Part shown: positions 7,570 to 15,040 of the stretch, one piece after another
How the letters are laid out: each line of letters begins with the position of its first letter
Position numbering within the stretch: position 1 is the stretch's first letter
DNA from: CAZRWH01 sp964603905
Lineage (GTDB): Bacteria > Patescibacteriota > Gracilibacteria > UBA1369 > UBA12470
Assembly: GCA_964603905.1 (NCBI GenBank)
Contig: CAZRWH010000012.1
Span: 1-32,846 of the forward strand
Direction: 5' to 3'
Length of the DNA stretch: 32,846 nucleotides
The notes under the pieces: generated by a model
What the model was told of the DNA's origin: nothing
Databases searched by the model: none
The model's input: the letters and a program-made list of their open reading frames with translations, nothing else
Program-made: the position numbers and the translations under genes

Positions 7570-8377
7570 TGAGATCTCCTATGTATTTGATGTTCTGCTT
7601 TGCGCGCTCGATTAGAGTTTGATCTTCTGTGTGGAAGTTAAAATCAACGTCTAGCTCTATTTTCCCACCAACAAGTCCCGTCCAAGTATCATCAAAAGCC
7701 ACTCCATTAAGGCCTGCCCAAACAGCAGCTGACGAATCCCAGCTGTATATGTACTCTGCATAGTGTCTTGTTAGGTGGATCTCCTTCGGCCCTTCAGTCA
7801 TTCCCAAGAAGTGAAGCTTGTTTTTATGTTTGGGCTGCAGTATTTTTTCACCAAAAAGCACAGTCATAAGTGCGTAGCGCGCATAATATCTTGCACTGTC
7901 TCTATCAGCATTCATTCCAAGCGCATTTGGAGCACCTAAAATTGAGATCCCAACAAGATCGGCGTTATTAATTCCCCAACCCACAGAATCAATGTATCCA
8001 TCTATATCGCCTCTAAGCGACTGAGGAACAAAAAACGTCTTAAATCCTGCCTCTTTGAGCTTAGGAATAAACTCTACAGCGGCATCTATCGTTTTCCTTG
8101 CGTCTTTTTTGGGGTAGTCTGGCATAACAATGTAATCTGCCTTGACAATCTTACCCAAATCGATCAAATTATCTGAGGGGTACGTCGGCTTTCCTTGTCT
8201 GTGCATCTCATAGGCAGAATTATCCATGATTTTAGGCTTCCCATCGTTGAGATTTGCGTAATACTCGCGATATTCCTTATCTGATTCTATGAGGTGTGCA
8301 AGCAATAAGTGTGCGCCATTGTCTTTTGTGAGCTCAACAATGTGTTTTGTGGGCGCTATGTGACAGAATTTAATCAT
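7553..8377 (-). CDS. dpdA: DpdA-like DNA 7-deazaguanine transglycosylase
   Basis: This 274-residue protein resembles phage DpdA enzymes, relatives of tRNA-guanine transglycosylase that swap guanine in DNA for a 7-deazaguanine base. Visible landmarks are IMDNSAYE (50-57, with D52), IVMPDYP (83-89), FFVPQS (115-120), LVGISILGAP (141-150), LHFLGM (188-193) and SWDSSA (212-217), where D214 is a candidate nucleophile. The ATG at 8377 has an AAAGGATC site and is preferred to the longer frame. Its place after FolE, QueE and QueD genes confirms the pathway, since it is the inserting enzyme. It overlaps the upstream gene by 8 nt. I cannot assign a DpdA subfamily without alignment. Confidence 0.88.
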   Translation of the reverse strand: MIKFCHIAPTKHIVELTKDNGAHLLLAHLIESDKEYREYYANLNDGKPKIMDNSAYEMHRQGKPTYPSDNLIDLGKIVKADYIVMPDYPKKDARKTIDAAVEFIPKLKEAGFKTFFVPQSLRGDIDGYIDSVGWGINNADLVGISILGAPNALGMNADRDSARYYARYALMTVLFGEKILQPKHKNKLHFLGMTEGPKEIHLTRHYAEYIYSWDSSAAVWAGLNGVAFDDTWTGLVGGKIELDVDFNFHTEDQTLIERAKQNIKYIGDLIENIS

Positions 8378-8987
8378 TTCTTGATCCTTTCTTGATTCTC
8401 GACAGCGCAAAAATTGCATAATTGATGGTGTCTAACAGCTCATCTTCGGCTTTAGGTGTCAATCCTTCTTGATAGATCCGATAAAGCTTCATTCTCATAA
8501 GACCCACAATCGTATGAACATCAATCTCATTCACGCTGTTTCCATAACTTGACATGCGTTCAGCGAATATGCTCTTAGCTTTGTCAGCAATCTTAGTGTA
8601 CTCTTCGACAGTAATGTCGGACACAACCTCAAGACATTCTTCTGCTACAACAGCGCCTTGATTAGAATCCTCCCACACCTCAACCACCCAATTGCGACCT
8701 GGATACATCTCGAGAAGCTGTTTAAGAACTTCTGTGCCTACTTGCTCACAACCCATAGAGTCAAAAACAAAGAATCCGTACTCTTGTGGAAAGCCCTTTA
8801 ACACAATATCGTCAAGCCTGTTGCGCAGAATATAAAACTCAATCTCTCTGTCATTATGTCTAACATCACAAGAAATTGATACCTTAAAGTCGTGTGCATG
8901 CTTATTTCTGAGAAACTCAACCACTCCTTCGGCCTTAGGCCAATGGTGAGTTCCTCGATACGTATTAGCCACGGTGATTCTTGCCAT
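8370..8987 (-). CDS. QueD-like domain fused to Nmad1-like domain; candidate modification enzyme
   Basis: This 205-residue protein has two parts. Residues 1-115 read like a diverged QueD/6-pyruvoyl-tetrahydropterin synthase T-fold: THH (13-15), KHAH (29-32) in place of PHGH, REIEFYIL (47-54) in place of the VIDF strand, GCEQVGTEVLKQLL (79-92) matching the PTAEN helix, and VEVWEDSNQGAV (102-113) matching the final strand. The catalytic cysteine four residues before HxH in QueD is leucine here, so zinc may be held but QueD chemistry is unlikely. Residues about 125-200 (ERMSSYGNSV, LMRMKLYRI, EDELLDTINYAIFAL) resemble DUF1599/Nmad1, a nucleotide-modification-associated domain. It lies between FolE and DpdA. 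A CDG-processing role is my inference. Confidence 0.6.
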   Translation of the reverse strand: MARITVANTYRGTHHWPKAEGVVEFLRNKHAHDFKVSISCDVRHNDREIEFYILRNRLDDIVLKGFPQEYGFFVFDSMGCEQVGTEVLKQLLEMYPGRNWVVEVWEDSNQGAVVAEECLEVVSDITVEEYTKIADKAKSIFAERMSSYGNSVNEIDVHTIVGLMRMKLYRIYQEGLTPKAEDELLDTINYAIFALSRIKKGSRND

Positions 8988-9553
8988 TAATATCCCTCCT
9001 TATCAGATAGGTTTCTGTAAAATTCTTCTCTCAGCTGTTCATCAAACTGAAAAGCACCAAGCAACCGCGTCGTCACCGTCTCTGCTCCATAGCTTCGTAT
9101 TCCTCTGATCACCATACACATATGTTGCGCCTTAATATGAACGGCAACACCAGAGCACTTCACATTTTTAAACAGAAATTCTGCAATCTCTGTCGTTAGA
9201 TTCTCTTGAAGATGAAGCTTTTTGGCGTGATCTCGCGCAATTCTTACGAGCTTGGACAAGCCTAACACCTCTCCATCTGGCTTGTACGCAATGGTAAGTT
9301 TGCCGAAGAACGGCTGAATGTGATGAGAGCAGTAACTGTATATTGGAACATTCCTCACAATCACTACGTCATCTGATGTCGTTGGAAAGGTTTTTAGGTG
9401 CCGCTTAGGATCAATTGAATATCCATTAAGAATTTCTCCAAACATTCTTGCGACGCGATCTGGCGTCTCAAGTGTATTGGGGTCGCTCTCCGGATGTCCA
9501 ATGCCCTCCAGCAATAACGACACTCCTTTTTTAATTTTATCGTAGTCCTGCAC
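8987..9553 (-). CDS. folE: GTP cyclohydrolase I
   Basis: This 188-residue type I GTP cyclohydrolase converts GTP to dihydroneopterin triphosphate, the first step to 7-deazaguanines. The family core is clear: SYCSHH at 73-78, PFFGKLTIAY at 81-90, GLSKLVRI at 98-105 and HMCMVIRG at 144-151. Zinc ligands C75, H78 and C146 are present. Start is GTG at 9553 with a GGAG site and a TAGTG overlap with the QueE stop; its own stop overlaps the next start as TAATG. The gene belongs to the modification operon rather than to folate synthesis, judging by its neighbours. Confidence 0.96.
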   Translation of the reverse strand: MQDYDKIKKGVSLLLEGIGHPESDPNTLETPDRVARMFGEILNGYSIDPKRHLKTFPTTSDDVVIVRNVPIYSYCSHHIQPFFGKLTIAYKPDGEVLGLSKLVRIARDHAKKLHLQENLTTEIAEFLFKNVKCSGVAVHIKAQHMCMVIRGIRSYGAETVTTRLLGAFQFDEQLREEFYRNLSDKEGY

Positions 9554-10164
9554 TATTCTACTCCTATGTATTTATGTACTTGTGTGTTTAGCTTGAATTC
9601 ATTGTTAGATTTCACCAACTTTATGCAGTAAAGAGCTGCTGCCCTGTTGATATCTGCACAATTCTCTTCGCCGGTCGGTCTATTAGACGACATATTTTCA
9701 GGGCTAATCCAAAAGTGAGACGCTCTCAGCATTTTTATATTAGGCAGTTTTCCTCCACACCCGACAACAAACTTGAATTCGTCAGCGTGCTTAACGATTA
9801 GCTTTTTGCTATAGCAAGAGACCTTCGGAGATACGCTCACCCAATCAATTCGCTCAGGCAGTTCAAACATTCCATTGGTTTCAATCGCTACGCAATATTG
9901 ACGTATTTGGAGCAGATCAACCAATAGCCCAATGTCTTGCATTCCCGGTTCTCCACCAGTCAAAACCACAAATTTACAATCACCACCAACTTTTTCAACC
10001 TCACTTAGAATCCACCGTTCACTCCTAGGCTCTCCGAAAAGAAACTCAGTATCGCAGAATTGACATTTGAGATTGCACCCTGACAGCCTAATAAACACAG
10101 CAGCCCTTCCTGTGTGATGGCCCTCTCCTTGAATGGAGTAGAATATGTGATTGACCCTCAACAT
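9553..10164 (-). CDS. queE: 7-carboxy-7-deazaguanine synthase
   Basis: This 203-residue radical SAM enzyme contracts carboxytetrahydropterin to 7-carboxy-7-deazaguanine (CDG). The iron-sulfur motif C30-x3-C34-x2-C37 lies in SGCNLKCQFCDTEF, preceded by the QueE-typical FYSIQGEG at 8-15; GGEP at 70-73 is the SAM-contacting motif. Length is normal for QueE. The ATG at 10164 with a GGGTGAT site is preferred to an upstream GTG four codons earlier, giving a 7-nt overlap with QueD. This is the last pathway step with an obvious gene here, because QueC is missing. Confidence 0.96.
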   Translation of the reverse strand: MLRVNHIFYSIQGEGHHTGRAAVFIRLSGCNLKCQFCDTEFLFGEPRSERWILSEVEKVGGDCKFVVLTGGEPGMQDIGLLVDLLQIRQYCVAIETNGMFELPERIDWVSVSPKVSCYSKKLIVKHADEFKFVVGCGGKLPNIKMLRASHFWISPENMSSNRPTGEENCADINRAAALYCIKLVKSNNEFKLNTQVHKYIGVE

Positions 10165-10607
10165 GCGATCACCCACGAATTTGGAGTTTCATAGAATTTA
10201 ACCCAAGCAAGCCTCAGGTGATCTCCAAATTTATCTTTGTAGTATTCAAGCAGAAGCTCAAAGATGTGGTTAGCCATATTCTCTGCAGTCGGAACGTAGG
10301 GCACAATAACGAGCTTGAACTCGCGCCCCAAGAGCCACGCACACGATTGTAAGTGGCCTACGAGTTGGTCTTTCTCATAGACAACAAATGCATGATCAAA
10401 GGTTTGATCAACAACCTCCACAAGTCCTTTTTTAATGTCGCCAAAGTCTATAACCATTCCTTCAGCGGGATCACCCTCTTTTTGCACTATATCACCCTCC
10501 AAACACACCTCCACAACGCCTCTGTGTCCGTGTGGACTAAAGCATTTGCTCTCATGGTTGGGAACTCTATGTCCGTAATCAATTTCAATTTTCTTTACGA
10601 CTTCCAT
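10158..10607 (-). CDS. queD: 6-carboxytetrahydropterin synthase
   Basis: This 149-residue T-fold enzyme converts dihydroneopterin triphosphate to 6-carboxy-5,6,7,8-tetrahydropterin. Zinc ligands H13, H26 and H28 and catalytic C22 are in place (GHRVP at 12-16; CFSPHGH at 22-28), followed by GMVIDFGDIK, FDHAF, PTAENMA and a terminal FYETPNSW, all standard for QueD. The start has AAGGAG six bases upstream. It opens the five-gene 7-deazaguanine operon and provides the reference for judging the degenerate QueD-like protein three genes later. Confidence 0.95.
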   Translation of the reverse strand: MEVVKKIEIDYGHRVPNHESKCFSPHGHRGVVEVCLEGDIVQKEGDPAEGMVIDFGDIKKGLVEVVDQTFDHAFVVYEKDQLVGHLQSCAWLLGREFKLVIVPYVPTAENMANHIFELLLEYYKDKFGDHLRLAWVKFYETPNSWVIAC

Positions 10608-10803
10608 ACATTCTCCTTAGTTTGTTTTTTAGTAGTTTGTCTTCGATGGGATCAAGCATTTCAACTCCAGTGTTTCCTGGTAGTCTACGCTGCCTCAAAA
10701 TCTCTCTATGAGCCGCTGTGATCATATTAATGCCTTTCTTCCATCCAAATTTCTCTGTGAACAGCTCTTCAGTTTTGATCCAATCTTCGATCTTCAATAT
10801 CAA
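10585..10803 (-). CDS. Small hypothetical protein before the modification operon
   Basis: Up to 72 residues are possible from a TTG at 10803. A better-supported start may be the ATG at 10725, which has GGAAGAAAGG upstream and gives 46 residues (starting MITAAHREIL). The C-terminal half is arginine/lysine-rich (LLKNKLRRMYGSRKEN). It overlaps the QueD gene by 23 nt and, if the longer form is used, the RusA-HTH gene by 35 nt. No family is recognised; a regulator is possible because of charge and position. Confidence 0.5.
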   Translation of the reverse strand: MILKIEDWIKTEELFTEKFGWKKGINMITAAHREILRQRRLPGNTGVEMLDPIEDKLLKNKLRRMYGSRKEN

Positions 10804-11350
10804 TACCCAGCAATTCTTTAATTCTGCCTCTCTTAGACGAAGAGATTACTCCTGTTTTAATCCACCTCGTTACCGTTTGAGGGGTAACAGCACACTGTTT
10901 CGCCAACCAGCCTTTTTTCCTTCCAGCCAGTTGGAGCTTAGATTCGACAAGATGACCGACGTGCCTTCTATCGCTCTTGCCGTTTTTTCTAATAATAACA
11001 GTGTGCGGCTCGGATATTGTCCCCTCAGATACTAAGTATTGCTCAATGGTTGGCTTGCCGATGTATTCCTCAGCATCATCCCAAATAAATCCCTCGTGAG
11101 AAAGCGCATCTAACAGCTGTTTGGCACCAGCAACAAGGTTGTCGTGATCCCTCACCTTGCGATTTCTGTAGGTCGTTATGCTTAAATTCCAAAACTCACC
11201 AGCACTTGCCTCCTTTATGAGTCTTTTTGACATCTGCTGTCTAATAAACACCCTGTATTGTTTAACTAACTTGCTTTTTTCCGACCAATGCATTTTATCA
11301 ATGACATTACGAGACTCAATGATCATCGGAATTGCTATCAACTGTCGCAT
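10769..11350 (-). CDS. RusA-type Holliday junction resolvase fused to a helix-turn-helix
   Basis: This protein has 193 residues. Residues 1-120 carry the RusA signature: RKVRDHDNL (64-72, with D68 and D70), then a helix and GFIWDDAEEY (87-96, with D91 and D92), the acidic cluster that binds metal and cuts four-way junctions. Residues about 139-183 form a classic helix-turn-helix (KGWLAKQCAVTPQTVTRWIK), which is not part of RusA. RusA proteins are usually about 120 residues, so the C-terminal extension is a fusion. It may target the resolvase to a DNA site or let it act as a regulator. The start has AGAGG six bases upstream and overlaps the replication gene by 35 nt. Confidence 0.85.
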   Translation of the reverse strand: MRQLIAIPMIIESRNVIDKMHWSEKSKLVKQYRVFIRQQMSKRLIKEASAGEFWNLSITTYRNRKVRDHDNLVAGAKQLLDALSHEGFIWDDAEEYIGKPTIEQYLVSEGTISEPHTVIIRKNGKSDRRHVGHLVESKLQLAGRKKGWLAKQCAVTPQTVTRWIKTGVISSSKRGRIKELLGIDIEDRRLDQN

Positions 11351-12065
11351 ATAACCTCTTCTTTCTCTTGAATTCTGGATCGCTTTGTGACAACATTATG
11401 TCTTTCTCACACTTAGGACACACAATGGGGACGTTGCCTTTCTTTACTTGCCTTTCATCGCAATTGGGACACACAATATAGCTCACAACTTTGTCGTCAG
11501 ACTTACGTTTTGGTGCCCAGTCGTTTCTACACTGATTTCTCAGCGCAGCATAATAATTCTTATACGTTTTGCCGGATGACTCTATATAGTCGACGAATCT
11601 TTCGTAAGCAGCCTCAACGTCCACCTGAGGAAACTTGTTTTGCAGCTCTTCTATTTCTTTTTTTGTTATATCAGACACAGAAGAGTATTTTGATTTGCTT
11701 TTTTTCACCAAAGGCTTTGTTGTTATTGGCACAGCCTCTCCCTCTATCTCTGGAATATCGCTTGTTCTAGGTCTGTGTCCTATTTTTTGATTCTTCTTCC
11801 ATCCGGCATATTGTATTCCTACGCCAACTTGGTATCGAATAAGACCTACGCTTGCTAATTTTGCAAGAAGCTGTTCGATCTTCTTCTCAGATATAGAAAC
11901 GCCAGGAATGGTTTGCAGTCTAAGCTCTGTGAGATTACCCGTCAATCTCCCATGGTCATCAGCAAAGGGCAGCATTCGCATAAAGAGCCACTGTGAGCTT
12001 ATATCTAACGAGTTAAGCCTAGCATCTGTGGCTATCGTTCTGTTGAGCATTCTTCCTTTAGCCAT
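11316..12065 (-). CDS. Replication-initiation-like protein with C-terminal zinc ribbon
   Basis: This 249-residue protein starts from the ATG at 12065, which forms TAATG with the upstream stop. The N-terminus (MAKGRMLNRTI at 1-11, WLFMRMLPFADDHGRLTGN at 26-44, a helix pair and WKKNQKIG at 89-96) matches the winged-helix start of phage replisome-organiser/DnaD-type proteins. The middle (145-185) has an AAYERFVDYIES and YYAALRNQCRNDW segment like the domain that contacts helicase or DNA. A zinc ribbon follows (C199, C202, C216, C219). I infer a replication initiator that recruits host helicase, as no phage helicase or polymerase is seen in the genome. Confidence 0.72.
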   Translation of the reverse strand: MAKGRMLNRTIATDARLNSLDISSQWLFMRMLPFADDHGRLTGNLTELRLQTIPGVSISEKKIEQLLAKLASVGLIRYQVGVGIQYAGWKKNQKIGHRPRTSDIPEIEGEAVPITTKPLVKKSKSKYSSVSDITKKEIEELQNKFPQVDVEAAYERFVDYIESSGKTYKNYYAALRNQCRNDWAPKRKSDDKVVSYIVCPNCDERQVKKGNVPIVCPKCEKDIMLSQSDPEFKRKKRLYATVDSNSDDH

Positions 12066-12385
12066 TAGAACTGATATTTCTTTGAGCCGTACTTGTGTGC
12101 CCAATCTTTGGCGTGAGCTTGTCTCTCTTCATACCGTTTTCCGCGAAGGTCGACGTAGTCCTTTTGTAGTTTCTGCCTATTGCGAACAATAGATTTGTAA
12201 TTTGGAAGATCTCCCTCAGCAAGCATAAGCAAAAAGCGGTGAACTCCCTCCATGCCCTCTTTGGTGAATCTGCCTGAGTGGTGTTTTGCTTTCTCATACC
12301 ATATCGTTGCAACCAAACGATCGTCCGAGTCTTTAAGGTGAGGCCTCTCTCGCATAAGCCCCTCAACTTTCTGCGCTAAATTCAC
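12065..12385 (-). CDS. Conserved hypothetical protein next to replication gene
   Basis: This protein has 106 residues, largely helical and basic. The core DDRLVATIWY, LLMLAEGDLPNYKSIVRNRQ and LRGKRYEERQ segments resemble small proteins seen near replication genes in many phages, but I know of no experimental role. It is followed directly by the replication initiator (TAATG overlap), so co-translation and a partner role such as helicase loading are reasonable guesses. An AAGGAGGACAAG-type ribosome binding site precedes the start. Confidence 0.65.
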   Translation of the reverse strand: MNLAQKVEGLMRERPHLKDSDDRLVATIWYEKAKHHSGRFTKEGMEGVHRFLLMLAEGDLPNYKSIVRNRQKLQKDYVDLRGKRYEERQAHAKDWAHKYGSKKYQF

Positions 12386-12399
12386 TTGTCCTCCTTAGG

Positions 12400-13365
12400 C
12401 TAGCTGATTGATTCTAAAACACGATTAATGCTTTCACATACATGAAAGTACATCGCTTTGTATTTTTTCGATTTGAAGTTGTACTTGTCTTTGATCTTAC
12501 TCAAGTCGCTGATCAGGTCTTTCGCCTTAGCTGCATCACCTTTTTTCAGGTCTGCTTCGATTTTTTCCCGTCTCTCAACCTCGATGCGGGCTTCTTCTTC
12601 CTGTTTGGCGCGTAATTCTGCCTGAATACGCTCTTTTTCTTCTCTCTCCGCCCTAACCCTCGCCTCGTAGGCTTTGCGCTCTTTTTCAGCCTGTTTTTGG
12701 CGTTTCTTTTCTTCTGCGATCCGCTTGCGCTCAGCTGCCTCAGCTTCTTTTTTCAATCGCAAATTCTCAGCTTCGATCTTTCGCTGGCGTTCACGCTCGG
12801 CTTTTTCAGTCGCAATGCGTTCTTCTTCCTGGCGAATCCGCTCCTCCTCAGCTTTGCGTTCAGCTTCGAGTTTCGCTTCGTGCGATGTCTTTGCACCGGC
12901 CAAATATTGATCCCATACCGGCTCGGGCATATTGCCAAGATCGACAAAAGCCGTATCGACTTCATATGCCTGGAGTTGTTTTTCGCGCTCTTCGGCCAGC
13001 TTTGCGATTCGTTCCTTTTCGAGATTTTCTTCGTACTTCTCGATATCCATCAGCCGTTCTTCAATTTTAGTTGATGCGGCTAACTGTGCATTCTTCCACC
13101 CGTCAACGAAACGACCTTTAGCCAAATACTCAGACTTGAGTTCTTTGTGTATTTTCGCTGTTCCAGTTCTAACTTTGACGAATTTCAGCCTGATCTCTCT
13201 GGCCAACCTTGCATCGGCTTCTTCAATCGGCTTCGTAAGAACGACATTTGCCTCTTTTTCTAGGGCTTCCATCTTCTCTAGCATCGGTTTAAACATCGCA
13301 GATACAGACTTTGCGATAGATGACTCCAATCCATATTCCTTTGGATCGATTTTAATTAGATTCAT
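12400..13365 (-). CDS. Long coiled-coil protein of the recombination block
   Basis: This protein has 321 residues. The N-terminal part (about 30-125) is helical, a short DLGNMPEPVWDQYLAG segment (142-157) follows, and then about 165-275 is a highly charged continuous coiled coil rich in E, K, R and A. The tail contains a DLISDLSKIKDKYNFKSKKY segment near 285-304. Proteins of this composition are commonly found beside YqaJ exonucleases and ssDNA annealing proteins in phages; their role is unclear and may be to organise the recombination complex. It starts one base after the exonuclease stop. Confidence 0.7.
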   Translation of the reverse strand: MNLIKIDPKEYGLESSIAKSVSAMFKPMLEKMEALEKEANVVLTKPIEEADARLAREIRLKFVKVRTGTAKIHKELKSEYLAKGRFVDGWKNAQLAASTKIEERLMDIEKYEENLEKERIAKLAEEREKQLQAYEVDTAFVDLGNMPEPVWDQYLAGAKTSHEAKLEAERKAEEERIRQEEERIATEKAERERQRKIEAENLRLKKEAEAAERKRIAEEKKRQKQAEKERKAYEARVRAEREEKERIQAELRAKQEEEARIEVERREKIEADLKKGDAAKAKDLISDLSKIKDKYNFKSKKYKAMYFHVCESINRVLESIS

Positions 13366-13366
13366 T

Positions 13367-13984
13367 TTATTCTCCCCTTGGACGTTCTAATGAGTAAATC
13401 GTTGATTTGAGGTTAGCAGTGAATCCCTCCAACATGGAATCCATTGTCTTAATGTAAGCATCATCACGATATACCCGTTGGATTAGTTGCTGTTCAAGCC
13501 CAGGATAATAACTCATAAAATCCCACCACTCAAACCCAGTGATGTACATTGCGCCTTGAACTTGCGGAATGTACTTCGTCGACATGCCGTTGATCAAATA
13601 ATCAACGTGTGTGTGCAGAAGTGGACATTTGATTTCAAGTCCGCCTTGTGAATCTGTGATAATTCCGTCCGGACTGCATGAGCGATCTTTGCGCTCGTCT
13701 TTGTAAATAAGCCCTACGGTCTGCACTTCCACTCCTTTGATGTTTTCATAGTAGATACGAGCCTGTTCTTCTTTCTCAATCCCGGCCAGCATCGCCTCAG
13801 ATTGAAATGTCTCAACCTTAGCGCCCAATAGATGCTCGCCGGCCAATCCATACATATACGCCTGGGCTTGTTTTGAAGGTTTCCCGGTTGGCGTAATAAT
13901 TTTGTCAAAATTGGATGCGCTTGGCAACCCTGCCTTTTCAATGAACCACTCTGGAGTCATTTGCTCAACATTAGATATGATCAT
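13367..13984 (-). CDS. YqaJ/lambda-exonuclease-family nuclease
   Basis: This 205-residue protein is the 5'-3' exonuclease of a two-component recombination pair, expected to resect double-stranded ends. Typical features are GLPSASNFDKIITPTGKPS (19-37), then the PD-(D/E)xK core: SPDGII (104-109, D106) and GGLEIKC (114-120, E117 and K119), and the QVQGAMYITG helix that completes the site. Length fits the family. It lies two bases downstream of the ERF annealing protein gene, which would load onto the strands it makes. Confidence 0.93.
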   Translation of the reverse strand: MIISNVEQMTPEWFIEKAGLPSASNFDKIITPTGKPSKQAQAYMYGLAGEHLLGAKVETFQSEAMLAGIEKEEQARIYYENIKGVEVQTVGLIYKDERKDRSCSPDGIITDSQGGLEIKCPLLHTHVDYLINGMSTKYIPQVQGAMYITGFEWWDFMSYYPGLEQQLIQRVYRDDAYIKTMDSMLEGFTANLKSTIYSLERPRGE

Positions 13985-13985
13985 A

Positions 13986-14747
13986 TTAACTGCCCTTCTT
14001 TTTGTTTAATAAGCCCACTGCTTCTTTGTAGCGATTAGCGGGGATGCCGTATACATCATCTGTCTCAAATAGCCTAAGAAACCTCTTTGTGTCCATGGAG
14101 TTTCCAATTTCTTCCATGATCGCTATAATTGTGGTGGCTTGTTCATCGGTTATGCATTTTTTCCCAGCTGCATTTCCATCGTCTTCGCCCGTCGGGATAT
14201 TGAAAACCATTTTAATTAAATAACTACGACCATAAGATATTGATGAACCCTTGGCGTGTGTATTGGTTTTGTTCCGACTTCCTTTAATTCCTATTTTATC
14301 CAGAGGAATGTCCGTCCATTTTGTCTCTGTATGCCCAGCATTGTGCATAATGTCCACACAGACTCTTATTTCGTCCTCATTCGGGGTTTCGCCCTCATAA
14401 AAAGACAGTGAGAAGCCTTGTTTCGTATATATTGGTTGCGTGGCCTTTAATATTGCTTCATAAGAAGAATATTTGCTGTTCGTCTGTTTGTTGTCTTTGT
14501 CTTTTTCTACAATAGGCATATTAGACTGAGCTTTGACCATGGCTATATTATAGGCTTTTTTCGCCTCTCTGTCTTCGTGGTCGGTTTTCATTTGCATCAA
14601 TCGATCAAGTTTATCTATGTCCAAATTTTGATTAATCGCCAATTCGATTAATTTATCCGGATGAGATTGGTTCGAGTGCTCTTGATTTGGTTTGTTTTGT
14701 GCAGGCAAATCGCTCTTTATTTCTACCTGTTCACCTGGTTTTGCCAT
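13986..14747 (-). CDS. erf: ERF-family single-strand annealing protein
   Basis: This 253-residue protein anneals complementary single strands in phage recombination and genome circularisation. The ERF core is visible from about 60 to 195: FNIAMVKAQ-like KKAYNIAMVKAQ (63-74), SKYSSYEAILKATQPI (91-106), QGFSLSFYE, and the GSSISYGRSYLIKMVFNI stretch (about 168-185). The N-terminal 40 residues are polar and probably disordered; the C-terminal 50 may form a separate protein-interaction domain. The ATG has a strong GAGGAGGG site and overlaps the upstream small membrane gene by 17 nt. Confidence 0.92.
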   Translation of the reverse strand: MAKPGEQVEIKSDLPAQNKPNQEHSNQSHPDKLIELAINQNLDIDKLDRLMQMKTDHEDREAKKAYNIAMVKAQSNMPIVEKDKDNKQTNSKYSSYEAILKATQPIYTKQGFSLSFYEGETPNEDEIRVCVDIMHNAGHTETKWTDIPLDKIGIKGSRNKTNTHAKGSSISYGRSYLIKMVFNIPTGEDDGNAAGKKCITDEQATTIIAIMEEIGNSMDTKRFLRLFETDDVYGIPANRYKEAVGLLNKKKGS

Positions 14748-14901
14748 TTTCCCTCCTCATTTGATTTATTTCTACTTGCTTTTGAATTGCAGCATCTTTC
14801 CAACGAAGATATTGCTTTTTATAATAGTCAGCTTCTTTCTTGTATAAACGAACAATCAAAAGCGCTATTAAAACAATCAATAGCGTTAATCCGTTAAACA
14901 T
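14731..14901 (-). CDS. Small single-span membrane protein
   Basis: This 56-residue protein starts from the ATG at 14901, which has GAGAGGG just upstream; a longer frame exists but has no site. Residues 3-18 (NGLTLLIVLIALLIVR) form one membrane span, followed by a basic, probably coiled, cytoplasmic helix (YKKEADYYKKQYLRWKDAA). It has no recognised family. It resembles many phage early membrane peptides, whose functions range from superinfection exclusion to host takeover. It overlaps both neighbours. Confidence 0.65.
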   Translation of the reverse strand: MFNGLTLLIVLIALLIVRLYKKEADYYKKQYLRWKDAAIQKQVEINQMRRENGKTR

Positions 14902-15040
14902 TTTCCCTCTCTTTCTTGGGTTTGGAAGGGCGGGGCAAGATGACACTATCTTCGGGTTTAGGAGATTCCCCACCCTTCCGACGGCTCTTCGCGACACTCC
15001 AGGTGTCTCTGTGGTCTTTAAGTTTACATTGTCTTTTCAT
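14894..15040 (-). CDS. Small basic hypothetical protein
   Basis: This 48-residue protein starts from the ATG at 15040 with AAAGGA upstream; an in-frame extension to 15121 lacks a clear site. It is rich in K, R, S and P (KSRRKGGESPKPED in the middle) and probably disordered. It overlaps the next gene by 8 nt, which supports translation. No function is recognised; nucleic acid binding would fit the charge. Confidence 0.5.
   Translation of the reverse strand: MKRQCKLKDHRDTWSVAKSRRKGGESPKPEDSVILPRPSKPKKERENV

Noticed and set aside
10725..10803. Single certain start for the small gene before queD
   Set aside because: The TTG at 10803 and the ATG at 10725 are both possible; the ATG has the better ribosome binding site, but the sequence alone does not decide.
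12674..13390. Plus-strand frames rich in serine and phenylalanine
   Set aside because: They mirror the charged coiled-coil gene; the composition is an artefact of its biased codons.
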